From: Candidatus Poribacteria bacterium
GTDB lineage: Bacteria; Poribacteria; WGA-4E; WGA-3G
Direction of reading: 5' to 3'
DNA: 64,000 nucleotides
NCBI GenBank assembly: GCA_009839745.1
Contig: VXPE01000110.1
Coordinates: 16,732 to 80,731, forward strand
Positions 42,085 through 50,443 of the stretch are shown here, in pieces (positions within the stretch are counted from its first letter, which is position 1; every line of letters begins with the position of its first letter). The notes below the pieces were generated by a model that searched no databases, was not told the DNA's origin, and saw nothing but the letters and a program-made list of their open reading frames with translations. Made by a program: the position numbers and the translations under genes.

Positions 42085-43419
42085 CTACGCCAAAAAGGTT
42101 ATTCCTCCAGATGCCTCTCTGCCTTGCCAGACGGAACCCGTCGGATAGATGTGCTTCTCAACAAACTCTGGATACATCTCAAGCCCCCAACCGGGGACTG
42201 TCGGCGTAACATAGGCACCATTGCGCACCTGAATCGGATGCAGGAAAACGTCCTCTTGTAGGAAGTTGAGGTATTCAACGACCTGTGTTTCCGAATGCGC
42301 GGCGACACAAATTTGATCCCATAAGGCGTAATGTTGAATCATGTTACACAACCCAATACCACCCCCGTGAGGACAGACTGGAATATCGTATTTTGCTGCC
42401 ATTAAGATGACCCCGAGGACATCGTTGACCCCTCCGAGCCGCGTCGCGTCAATCTGGCAGTACTGAATCGCTCCACTCGTGATTAACTGTTTGAAGATGA
42501 CAGGCGATGGCACCTGCTCCCCTGTAGCGACACCGATACCGTATTTCTCTAAGGCACGTGCGATTTTCACGAAGCCGAGGACATCGTCTCGCGCTGTTGG
42601 TTCCTCAATCCATGTCGGTTTAAATTGTGCTAACGCCTCCATATAGGCGATGGCTTCATCGACCCCCCATATCTGGTTTGCGTCCAGCATCAAACGCGCC
42701 GCTGGACCGATTGCCTCCCGGATGAAAGCGAGCCGTTTCTTGTCAAAATCCAGATCCTGTCCGATCTTCATTTTGAAGCAGTCGAGTCCGTCGGCTTTCA
42801 CCTGATTCACGGTTTCGATAATTTGTTCATCCGTGAGACCGAGCCATCCGGCAGTGGAGTAAGCCTTGGGTCCCTGTTGACGGAGCGTCTGCTCCCGGGT
42901 TTCGCGACTGTCCGCGTGTGTGTTGAGAATCGCCGCTGCTTCGTCAGGGGTCAATGCGTCGCGCAGATATCGCCAATCGATAGACTGCACAATCTTTTCT
43001 GGCGGTAAATCGACGAGGAGTTTCCAGAGCGGTTTATCCACCAGTTTTGCCCACGCATCCCACATCGCGTTAACGATGCTCCCGATCGCCATCCGGTTAA
43101 CACCGTCAGCAAGCCAACGCAACTGGTGATGGTCAACGAGAAGTTTGTGGAACGCGCCCGGATCGTCAACGAAAGTAGCCATTTCCATCCCGACGACGAG
43201 TTGCGCGAGGTCTTTAACCCCGTAGGCGATCCAATCATTTCCGGCACCAGCGGTGAACGCTACGGATATGCCGTGGTGTCCTGTGTTTGTTTCGAGTGTC
43301 GTTAGGACTGCGGAATAATTCGGTTTTTTATGAAAGGGATCGGAACCGAGGAGTGTATCCGATGTAGGGACGCGTAGATCGACGACATCAACTTTTATGA
43401 TTTTTCCTAAGCTATCCAT
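42085..43419 (-). CDS. L-fuconate dehydratase (enolase superfamily)
   Basis: This 444-residue protein matches the FucD/ENOSF1 group in length and sequence. The N-terminus is VDVVDLRVPTSDTLLGSDPF. The catalytic Lys region is DCFKMKIGQDLDFDKKR near 215. Metal ligands are in LMLDANQIWG (Asp), TWIEEPTARDD (Glu) and ATGEQVPSPVIFK (Glu). VCPHGGGIGLCNMIQHY near 350 carries the acid/base His. The enzyme removes water from L-fuconate to give 2-keto-3-deoxy-L-fuconate. Confidence 0.92.
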   Translation of the reverse strand: MDSLGKIIKVDVVDLRVPTSDTLLGSDPFHKKPNYSAVLTTLETNTGHHGISVAFTAGAGNDWIAYGVKDLAQLVVGMEMATFVDDPGAFHKLLVDHHQLRWLADGVNRMAIGSIVNAMWDAWAKLVDKPLWKLLVDLPPEKIVQSIDWRYLRDALTPDEAAAILNTHADSRETREQTLRQQGPKAYSTAGWLGLTDEQIIETVNQVKADGLDCFKMKIGQDLDFDKKRLAFIREAIGPAARLMLDANQIWGVDEAIAYMEALAQFKPTWIEEPTARDDVLGFVKIARALEKYGIGVATGEQVPSPVIFKQLITSGAIQYCQIDATRLGGVNDVLGVILMAAKYDIPVCPHGGGIGLCNMIQHYALWDQICVAAHSETQVVEYLNFLQEDVFLHPIQVRNGAYVTPTVPGWGLEMYPEFVEKHIYPTGSVWQGREASGGITFLA

Positions 43420-43425
43420 GTTTAC

Positions 43426-43454
43426 TTGACTCCTTTTTCGACAAAGTATATAAT
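43426..43454 (+). promoter_or_regulatory. Promoter giving a leaderless adenosyltransferase transcript
   Basis: TTGACT and TATAAT are exactly 17 bp apart. The start site is predicted at about 43461, two bases before the ATG at 43463, and no ribosome-binding site exists. This supports leaderless translation and the ATG at 43463 rather than 43457. Confidence 0.65.
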
Positions 43455-43462
43455 GAATGAAT

Positions 43463-44017
43463 ATGAAAATCTATACTAAATTTGGCGATTCTGGAGAGAC
43501 GGCGCTTTACGGTGGAACGCGGTTAGGGAAAGATGAACCGCGCATTGAGGCAATCGGCACCGTTGACGAACTGAACGCCTACATCGGTTATGCGCAGACG
43601 TTGGTTGAGGACGTTGATCTTTCTGAACTCATGGCGCGGGTCCAGAATCACCTCTTCGATGTCGGTGCAGATTTAGCAACGCCAGCAACACATACGAAAG
43701 CCACCGAGTTCCGCATACCGGCAGGTTTCACCACAGAGATGGAGACCGCAATAGATACACTCTCTGCGGAACTTCCACCACTGACGAATTTTATTCTGCC
43801 GGGCGGTTGCACCGCCGGTGCTACTTTACACATCGCGCGCGTGGTGTGCCGGCGAAGTGAACGGTGTGCCGTGCGTCTGGCAGGCGAAGAAGAAGTCAAC
43901 CCGGAGATAATCCGGAGTTTGAACAGGCTTTCGGATCTCCTTTTTGTTCTTGCTCGAACAGTGAATTTTCGTGCACAAACGCCAGAGCCGATTTGGAAAT
44001 CACAATCAAACGCTTGA
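43463..44017 (+). CDS. Cob(I)alamin adenosyltransferase, PduO type
   Basis: The 184-residue protein begins MKIYTKFGDSGETALYGGTR with the ATP-binding Thr, Gly and Asp residues of the family. It continues VDELNAYIGYAQTL near 40, FILPGGCTAGATLHIARVVC near 112, then RRSERCAVRLA and LNRLSDLLFVLARTVNF near 150. The enzyme adds the 5'-deoxyadenosyl group to cobalamin. Length is normal. The start is set by the promoter position. Confidence 0.94.
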   Translation: MKIYTKFGDSGETALYGGTRLGKDEPRIEAIGTVDELNAYIGYAQTLVEDVDLSELMARVQNHLFDVGADLATPATHTKATEFRIPAGFTTEMETAIDTLSAELPPLTNFILPGGCTAGATLHIARVVCRRSERCAVRLAGEEEVNPEIIRSLNRLSDLLFVLARTVNFRAQTPEPIWKSQSNA

Positions 44018-44064
44018 ACATCCTGGCGATTTCCCGCATCCTGAAACCATACACAAACTATAAT

Positions 44065-44093
44065 TTGATTTAGGCATCAAATTTGTGTATAAT
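44065..44093 (+). promoter_or_regulatory. Sigma-70-type promoter for the large secreted protein
   Basis: TTGATT and TATAAT are 17 bp apart. The leader would be about 170 nt. ATTTGAT...ATCAAAT forms a small inverted repeat over the -35 and spacer, a possible operator. Confidence 0.6.
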
Positions 44094-44269
44094 TAATCAT
44101 CTTCACTATAACTATTTATAAATCTCTTATTGATAAATTTTCATGCTCATAAGTTTTTGCCCAGTGGCAATTTAGGTTTATCTGATTTTTAGGACACCTA
44201 AATGTAAACACAACTTAATCTTTCAGGAGACACCTTAACTAAGATTCTTTTTTAGGGGACAACCAGACT

Positions 44270-46978
44270 ATGCATAATCAGACTAAAATTAGTTTTTTGT
44301 TTTTCATGCTTACGTTGTTCGTATACTTCAATTCCTTTTTCCCAAGCAACACCGATGCACAAACCGATAATGAACCAACTCCCTCACCACCTGAATTCAA
44401 TTTTACTTATGAGAGCATTGATGTTCCCGATGTAGATTTTTTAGCAGTGACGGCTAGCAGCGACTTTGAGGGTTATGCTGGCTACACGCGGAGTGCGGAT
44501 GGTGAAAAAATGGTCGCCTTTACACTTATTGATGGCGTTTTTACGACGTATGACTTCCCCGGTTCACAGAACACCTACTTTTATGCGTTTGGCAATAATG
44601 GGTTAGCCGCAGGATACTACGAGGACAGCGAGGGTCTCCTCCACGGGGTCATCTTAGAGGATGGCGAACTTCGGGAATACAACTTCCCCGGTGCTGTCGA
44701 AACGGAGATATACGGTTACAGTGATTCGAGGGAGGTATTGACGGGTAATTTTATAGATGCGTCTGGTGTTCGCCGCGGCTTCTCAGGAGACATCACCGTT
44801 GAGGTACCCGGGGCAACAGCGACTTATGCCGATTTTGTGACTGGGGCAGGTGCTGTCACAGGAAGTTACATAGATGCTGAAGGTCTATATTATCCTTATC
44901 TGCGTACCCCAAATGGCACGTTTGTATTTCACAACTATCTGGAACCCTCTAATCTGGAATACTCTTTTGTGCACGGCATCACGGATACAAGAATTATCGT
45001 CACTCGAGCCAAAGCCGTGGGGGACATCCCGCGCTCCTATGTCGGCACATCCCAGCAGGGCGTATCTGAATTAGAGTTTCCGGGCAGCGTTAGCACGGAG
45101 GGCTGGAATATCAATCAGGACGGTTCTGTCGTCGGACACTATGACTCACCCGATGGACGTAGACATGGGTTTATCGCCAGACCCACCGCGGAAACTGCTG
45201 CAAAATTTAGAGATATAGCGTATCCCCCACCACCCGAATTCAACTACATTTATGAGAGTATTGATGTGCTAGGTGTAGAGTTTTTAGAGTTGACGGCGAG
45301 TAGCGACTTTGAGGGGTACGCCGGAAACACCAAGAGTGCTGATGGTAAAAAGATCGTCGGATTTACACTCATAGACGGTGTTTTTACGACGTATGACTTC
45401 CCCGGTTCACAGAACACTTACTTCTATGCGTTTGGCAATAATGGGTTAGCCGCGGGACACTACGAAGATAGTGAGGGTCTTTACCATGGTGTTATCTTAG
45501 AAGATGGTGAGTTGCGGCACTATGATTTTCCGGGTGCCGTCGAAACAGAAATATACGGTTACAGCGATTCGACAGGGAAACTGACGGGGAGTTTTATAGA
45601 TGCGTCTGGTGTGCGTCGCGGCTTCTCAGGAGACACCATCGTTGAGGTACCTGGGGCAACAGCGACTTATGCCGATTTTGTGAATGCAGCAGGTTCTATC
45701 GTAGGCAGCTACGTAGATGCTGAAGGTCTCTATCATGCATACGCACTTCCCTCGACTGGCAGGTTTATAATTCTGGACTATTTGGAACCATCGAGTCTGG
45801 AATACTTTTTTCTCCACGGTATTAACGATTCCGAGGGAAGCGGTGTGTTTGTGGTTGCTCGAGCCAAAGCTGTGGGGGACCTCCCGCGCTCCTATGTCGG
45901 CTCATACCGGTATGGACTCCATGAGTTGAAGTTTCCGGGTAGTGTCAGCACAGAGGGTTGGAATATCAATCAGGATGGTTCTGTCGTCGGACACTATGAC
46001 TCACCCGATGGACGCAGACACGGGTTCATCGCCAGGCTCGACACCAAGGCAGCGCACGACCGTTTTCGTAACGCTTACACTGTCACGCTGTCTAAAGGGT
46101 TAAACATGCTTTCTGTGCCATTGGCATCCCCAACCCCTATGACGGCTAAGAACCTTGTTGCACTGACAGGGGCAACAACGATCATAGCGTTCGATGCCCC
46201 TAATCAGCGTTTTATCGCGTGGACACCAAGCGCCCCCGATGACGGTTTTCCAATTGAAGGTGGACAAGGCTATATCGTCAATGTCCCAGAAACTCGCAAC
46301 TTTGCCTTCGTCGGCGCACCGTGGACAGATCCAACCGAGGCTGCCGCAGCAGCACCCGCCACAGCCACACAGATGCCGCAAGCAGCGTGGGCGTTCGTTG
46401 TTGATGGCCACTTGAAAGGTAAACCCGCGTTTGACGGGTACAACGTCATCGTTCGGAACTTGAGAACAGAGAGTATCATAACTACCCCAGTGCAAGGGAG
46501 TTATTTCGCCGTGGCAACTGCCGATCTGACGCGACGGAGCGTCGTCCAAGTCGGTGACGTGATTGAATTGCGTCTCATCGGTCCAAATGGAAATGCTGAG
46601 TTACAACCCCTCAGCTTCAAAGTGACACCCGAGGACTTGGCAAATGCGGTCTTGTCTGTCAATCTTGATGGCATCGGTCAACCGACCCAGAACCTCCTCT
46701 TACAGAACTACCCGAATCCGTTTAACCCGGAGACGTGGATTCCATATCAACTCTCCGAAGACAATCTTGTATCGATATCTATTTATGATACAACAGGTAG
46801 GTTGATTCGCACACTTTCGCTCGGTTTTCAATCCGCAGGCTTCTATAACAGTCAGGGGCGTGCGGCGTATTGGGATGGACGGAATGCCCTTGGAGAACGC
46901 GTTGCGAGTGGTATCTATTTCTACCAGTTGACAACCCTCTCCTTTCAGCAGACACGACGACTCGTCATTGTAAAGTAG
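44270..46978 (+). CDS. Large secreted protein with duplicated HAF-like repeat region and C-terminal sorting-type domain
   Basis: This 902-residue protein has a signal peptide (FLFFMLTLFVYFNSFF). Residues about 41-321 and 322-600 are two near-identical copies of a beta-rich unit. Each contains GVFTTYDFPGSQNTYFYAFG and sub-repeats of the type G-x-x-DSEGLxHGVILEDG and HYDSPDGRRHGFIAR, like HAF propeller repeats. A further beta domain (SVPLASPTPM, WAFVVDGHLKGKP) follows from about 610. The end is a FlgD-like/type IX-style module: LLQNYPNPFNPETWIPYQLS then ASGIYFYQLTT. It is probably displayed or secreted. Function unknown. Confidence 0.85.
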   Translation: MHNQTKISFLFFMLTLFVYFNSFFPSNTDAQTDNEPTPSPPEFNFTYESIDVPDVDFLAVTASSDFEGYAGYTRSADGEKMVAFTLIDGVFTTYDFPGSQNTYFYAFGNNGLAAGYYEDSEGLLHGVILEDGELREYNFPGAVETEIYGYSDSREVLTGNFIDASGVRRGFSGDITVEVPGATATYADFVTGAGAVTGSYIDAEGLYYPYLRTPNGTFVFHNYLEPSNLEYSFVHGITDTRIIVTRAKAVGDIPRSYVGTSQQGVSELEFPGSVSTEGWNINQDGSVVGHYDSPDGRRHGFIARPTAETAAKFRDIAYPPPPEFNYIYESIDVLGVEFLELTASSDFEGYAGNTKSADGKKIVGFTLIDGVFTTYDFPGSQNTYFYAFGNNGLAAGHYEDSEGLYHGVILEDGELRHYDFPGAVETEIYGYSDSTGKLTGSFIDASGVRRGFSGDTIVEVPGATATYADFVNAAGSIVGSYVDAEGLYHAYALPSTGRFIILDYLEPSSLEYFFLHGINDSEGSGVFVVARAKAVGDLPRSYVGSYRYGLHELKFPGSVSTEGWNINQDGSVVGHYDSPDGRRHGFIARLDTKAAHDRFRNAYTVTLSKGLNMLSVPLASPTPMTAKNLVALTGATTIIAFDAPNQRFIAWTPSAPDDGFPIEGGQGYIVNVPETRNFAFVGAPWTDPTEAAAAAPATATQMPQAAWAFVVDGHLKGKPAFDGYNVIVRNLRTESIITTPVQGSYFAVATADLTRRSVVQVGDVIELRLIGPNGNAELQPLSFKVTPEDLANAVLSVNLDGIGQPTQNLLLQNYPNPFNPETWIPYQLSEDNLVSISIYDTTGRLIRTLSLGFQSAGFYNSQGRAAYWDGRNALGERVASGIYFYQLTTLSFQQTRRLVIVK

Positions 46979-46981
46979 GGT

Positions 46982-47024
46982 CCATCCGTATAGAACTTGC
47001 AAATGTCCCAGTTCTATAGGATGG
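46982..47024 (+). terminator. Long hairpin after the secreted-protein gene
   Basis: CCATCCgTATAGAAC pairs with GTTCTATAGGATGG (one bulged base), with a 14-nt loop, 4 bp after the stop codon. It has no strong T-run, so it may stabilise the 3' end as well as terminate. Confidence 0.5.
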
Positions 47025-47110
47025 TGTGTTAGACTTGAAAGGATGATGTATTAGTTTTGAAAAATCTTTACGTTTTATGTATCAATTTTTTTAAGGAAGG
47101 AGACTAAACA

Positions 47111-47878
47111 ATGAACCCGAAATTAACAAATCTCTCTTTGATAATCCTTATAGCGCTTGTCGCTTTAGTAGGCTGTGAGAAGGCACAAAAAATGGTGGTG
47201 GATGGCGTGCCAGCAGATACCTCCATGGATGAGACGATGACCGATATGGAAGCGACTCCAGTGAAGTTTATTTTGTTGATTGATTATCCGGAGGGTGGGA
47301 AAGATGCCTATATTGCATGGGTCACATCCGTTGCCCCAGCCCTGCAAGCTCCCGAAGAGGTCATCCGGATAAGATCTTACGACAACGAGGACCCGGAAAT
47401 GAGTCCTAACCGGCTCGTCGAATGGGAATTCAACAGTTTCCTCGATATGGCGACCTATCTGAACCGTCCAGAGATCGCTGCGATTCTCGAAGATATTCCG
47501 AATCACTCAAGCGTATCAACCGCCCACACATTTATCCAACGTTCTGACTACTCGAAGGACGTGGAAGGCGATTTGCCGATTAAAGGTGTTATTCTTGTTG
47601 ACTACCCGCTGGGCGGGAAACAAGCGTACTTGGAATGGGTTGCGTCCGTTTCTCAAGCACTCGTCGCCCCACCTCAGTTGAAAGCGACGGCCTCTTACGA
47701 CAACTATTATGGTGAATCCCCGCACCGGCTCGTCGAATTGGAATTTGCGAGTCAAGAGGATATTGATGCTTATGAGGCATTGGAAGAGATAATGGCGATT
47801 GAGGCTGAACTTGACAATCAAGCGGGCAGCTGGGTGCTGCATACATTTGAGTTGCGTTCAGATTACATCAACGAATAA
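47111..47878 (+). CDS. Lipoprotein with two tandem ferredoxin-like (dimeric alpha/beta barrel-like) domains
   Basis: This 255-residue protein has AAGGAAGGAG upstream and a lipobox (VALVGC). Two homologous units of about 90 residues follow. Unit 1 (about 55-148) has LIDYPEGGKDAYIAWVTSVA, SPNRLVEWEFNS and FIQRSDY. Unit 2 (about 158-253) has LVDYPLGGKQAYLEWVASVS, SPHRLVELEFAS and FELRSDY. The strand-helix-strand pattern resembles ABM/dimeric alpha-beta barrel domains. No catalytic residues are recognised. It is followed by a strong terminator. Confidence 0.75.
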   Translation: MNPKLTNLSLIILIALVALVGCEKAQKMVVDGVPADTSMDETMTDMEATPVKFILLIDYPEGGKDAYIAWVTSVAPALQAPEEVIRIRSYDNEDPEMSPNRLVEWEFNSFLDMATYLNRPEIAAILEDIPNHSSVSTAHTFIQRSDYSKDVEGDLPIKGVILVDYPLGGKQAYLEWVASVSQALVAPPQLKATASYDNYYGESPHRLVELEFASQEDIDAYEALEEIMAIEAELDNQAGSWVLHTFELRSDYINE

Positions 47879-47903
47879 TATCTCATAACTGCTTGTTTTT
47901 TTG

Positions 47904-47940
47904 GAGGCGCGCTTTCCGAGCGCGCCTCTCTCTTTTCTCT
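47904..47940 (+). terminator. Rho-independent terminator
   Basis: GAGGCGCGCT/AGCGCGCCTC with a 5-nt loop is followed by TCTCTTTTCTCT. It separates the lipoprotein from the convergent aldo/keto reductase gene. Confidence 0.75.
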
Positions 47941-48926
47941 CACCGTGCGTACCCTGGACCGCTCCATTCCCTACCAAACGCCAAACTATGGGGCTCCTCA
48001 AAGGGTCGGAACGGCACCATACCCGCGATCTCCTGAAGTCGTTCTAATACCGCCGAAGGCAACGGACCGGCTTCAACGGCACGCACATTCTGTTCAACCT
48101 CTTCCACAGATCTCGCCCCCACCAACACCGTAGAAATAGCGGGATTGGATATAACCATGCGGATACCTGCCTCTGGAAGCGAGAGTCCGACTTCATCCAA
48201 AAACCGGTAGAGTGCTTTGAACTGCTCCTGACGCGGACGGCTCAGCCACCATGCCCCCGTTTCTATTTCGGCGTGACGGCGTGACAATGCGCCCTGTTGC
48301 AACGGAGCACCGATGACAATCCCCATATTCTGTCGTTCCGCTTCTGGAAAAATTGAGATTGCCGCCTCACGCCAGAGCAGACTGTAGTTTTGCGCTGCCA
48401 GCACGACATCGTAGACCCCTGTTGCCATAATTGCGGGGAGTTGATGTGCGGTTGTGCCACCTAATCCCGTGAAACGGACAATTCCCTCCTCTTTGAGCTC
48501 GGCTAACACCTCACAGACGGGTCCATCAAATGTCTCGTGGCTTGTCCACCAATCGTATTGTCCGGGACGATCGGGTTCATGCACCATCAAAATATCGATC
48601 GTATCCCTTTTTAGCAGACGTAGACTCTCTTCCACCGACTGACGCAAGAGGTGTTTATTCTTGGGATCAAAGGGTTGCGGTCTACCACCGATTTTCGTGG
48701 AAAGATAGTGGGGTTGCAGCACGCCATCCAAAGCCTCTCCGACGACCTCTTCACTGTTACCGTAACTCGGTGCGGTATCAACATAGTTGACACCAAGTTC
48801 CAAGGCTCGACGGATAGCGTTACGCCCGTCAGCGCGATTTCTACCGCCAGCTGATGAGACAAAGAGTCCGCCCATTCCTAAAACACTCACTTCAAGTCCT
48901 GTCCGTCCGAGGATTCGTTTTTCCAT
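47940..48926 (-). CDS. Aldo/keto reductase (D-threo-aldose/L-fucose dehydrogenase-like)
   Basis: This 328-residue protein has AKR catalytic residues: Asp and Tyr in YVDTAPSYGNSEEVVG near 50, Lys in LSTKIGG near 79, and His in DILMVHEPDRPG near 117. The NADP-binding end shows STVLVGARSVEEVEQNV near 270. The sequence is closest by eye to the D-threo-aldose 1-dehydrogenase group, which oxidises L-fucose and related sugars. With L-fuconate dehydratase nearby, a fucose-oxidation role is plausible. Confidence 0.85.
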   Translation of the reverse strand: MEKRILGRTGLEVSVLGMGGLFVSSAGGRNRADGRNAIRRALELGVNYVDTAPSYGNSEEVVGEALDGVLQPHYLSTKIGGRPQPFDPKNKHLLRQSVEESLRLLKRDTIDILMVHEPDRPGQYDWWTSHETFDGPVCEVLAELKEEGIVRFTGLGGTTAHQLPAIMATGVYDVVLAAQNYSLLWREAAISIFPEAERQNMGIVIGAPLQQGALSRRHAEIETGAWWLSRPRQEQFKALYRFLDEVGLSLPEAGIRMVISNPAISTVLVGARSVEEVEQNVRAVEAGPLPSAVLERLQEIAGMVPFRPFEEPHSLAFGREWSGPGYAR

Positions 48927-49020
48927 AGGCTGCCTCCTTCGTTATCTCTGTAGTGTTAATACATACAATAATACAGAGTTTACAATAGATTCTGGCTTGC
49001 ATCAAGGTCAAAATCCAGCT

Positions 49021-49349
49021 CTATTGTAGCAAAGGGTTTCGCTCCATTGCCTTCGCGATTGCGACAAGGTCAAGGACGTTGACGACTCCATCACGATTAA
49101 CATCGGCTGCATTTCCTTCTCCGACATAACCGAAATGCTTCACAACAAACGTTAGATCATCAATATTCACACTTCCATCACTGTTGACATCTTCTGGTTC
49201 TTCAGATCGAGTTTTCCATAAAAGAATCGTCCCGCCTCCATCGCCACTGGCGAGAGTGTGACCATCTGGAGAAAACGCAACGGAATTGACTTCATCCTTA
49301 TGTAAGGAATCAGGAATAGCACGAAAATAAAAAACGTTCTCTTTTTCAT
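49021..49349 (-). pseudogene. Remnant of an exported WD40-dockerin-type protein
   Basis: A strong AAGGAGGT precedes ATG at 49349, opening a signal peptide (MKKRTFFIFVLFLIP). In the next frame the sequence encodes one WD40 blade (VNSVAFSPDGHTLASGDGGG and TILLW). Two EF-hand/dockerin-like loops follow (DVNSDGSVNIDDL, ADVNRDGVVNVLDL), ending at a TAG at 49021. The middle of the gene is deleted and the frame is lost at the junction. It is the only trace here of dockerin-type proteins. Confidence 0.7.
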
Positions 49350-49536
49350 CTGTGGAGAACCTCCTTTTGGCGCAATAGACGCTTGTCGTGACTTTAGCAA
49401 TTTATATGCCAGCACTTGAAATGCTGAGTATACCGCTGTATCCAGCCTCAGAACAGATAACTTGCACGGAAATGGGCATGTCCGTATTTACACTGCACCC
49501 TATCGGGCATCCACACATTACAAAATTGAAATTTAT

Positions 49537-49566
49537 TTGACACAGTTGCACCGAATGTGATAAATT
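49537..49566 (+). promoter_or_regulatory. Probable promoter for the dioxygenase gene
   Basis: TTGACA and TAAATT are 18 bp apart. The start site would be near 49573, about 65 nt before the gene. Confidence 0.45.
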
Positions 49567-49637
49567 GATTATCAACTCTTATCAAAGCAATGCCACAGTT
49601 AAGCGTGAAGCATAATGGATAGCAGGAGCGTAAGCTT

Positions 49638-50423
49638 ATGAGTGATTTACAGTTACAACAATACCTCTTTGACGTGCAAGGTTACCTCGTCGTTGAGAAT
49701 GTCCTGACCCCAGAAGAGGTTGCGGCACTCAATCAATGTATTGACAAGCAACAACTTCCTACACCGGGAAAGGTCCAAAGGTTTGGAAGTGCCCCAGAGG
49801 GTCCAGGTTTTCTGCAGTGGGGAAAACCGTTTTGCGATTTACTCGACCATTCCAAGATTATGCCGATACTTCAATTCCGCCTGGGTGATTGCTTTCGGCT
49901 TGACCGAATTTACGGGATGTACATGCAGGAAGGGATGCCACGCGGACGACTGCACGCAGATTATGGTGCGACCTCTCCAACAGCAAGAGCAAATCCAGGG
50001 GAATACTACTCCTTCCGAGATAACGAAATCCATAACGGGTTCGTTGTGGTGACGTGGAACCTCACCGATGCCGGACCAGAGCATGGTGGATTCTGCTGTG
50101 TTCCGGGCAGCCATAAAAGCAATTTTAAACTGCCACGACAGATAGATGATGCCCCCGAAGATGCACCGTGTGTCATCATCCCAAAGGTACCAGCAGGTTC
50201 AGCGATCCTGTTTACTGAAGCACTGACACACGGCACAGCCGCATGGAACGGCAAGCATCAACGCAGATCTCTGTTGTACAAGTATTGTGTTTCACACATT
50301 GCGTGGAAATCCCAGCGCATGATCCCACCGGAAGGTATAGAACTCACAGAACGTCAGAAGATTCTCTTCCGTGAACCTGGCGACCCATACCGTCACTTCC
50401 CATCGCTGTTTGACGCAGCATAG
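49638..50423 (+). CDS. Phytanoyl-CoA dioxygenase (PhyH) family protein
   Basis: This 261-residue protein has N-terminus YLFDVQGYLVVENVLTPEEV. The metal motif is HAD in GRLHADYGATSP near 108. The distal His is in LFTEALTHGTAAWNG near 200 and the Arg in HQRRSLLYKYCVSH. GGFCCVPGSHKSNFKLP is typical. The gene is followed after 20 bp by the Ldh-type dehydrogenase, so the two may act on one pathway. Confidence 0.87.
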   Translation: MSDLQLQQYLFDVQGYLVVENVLTPEEVAALNQCIDKQQLPTPGKVQRFGSAPEGPGFLQWGKPFCDLLDHSKIMPILQFRLGDCFRLDRIYGMYMQEGMPRGRLHADYGATSPTARANPGEYYSFRDNEIHNGFVVVTWNLTDAGPEHGGFCCVPGSHKSNFKLPRQIDDAPEDAPCVIIPKVPAGSAILFTEALTHGTAAWNGKHQRRSLLYKYCVSHIAWKSQRMIPPEGIELTERQKILFREPGDPYRHFPSLFDAA

Positions 50424-50443
50424 TTGAAAGCAGAGGTAAGCGC

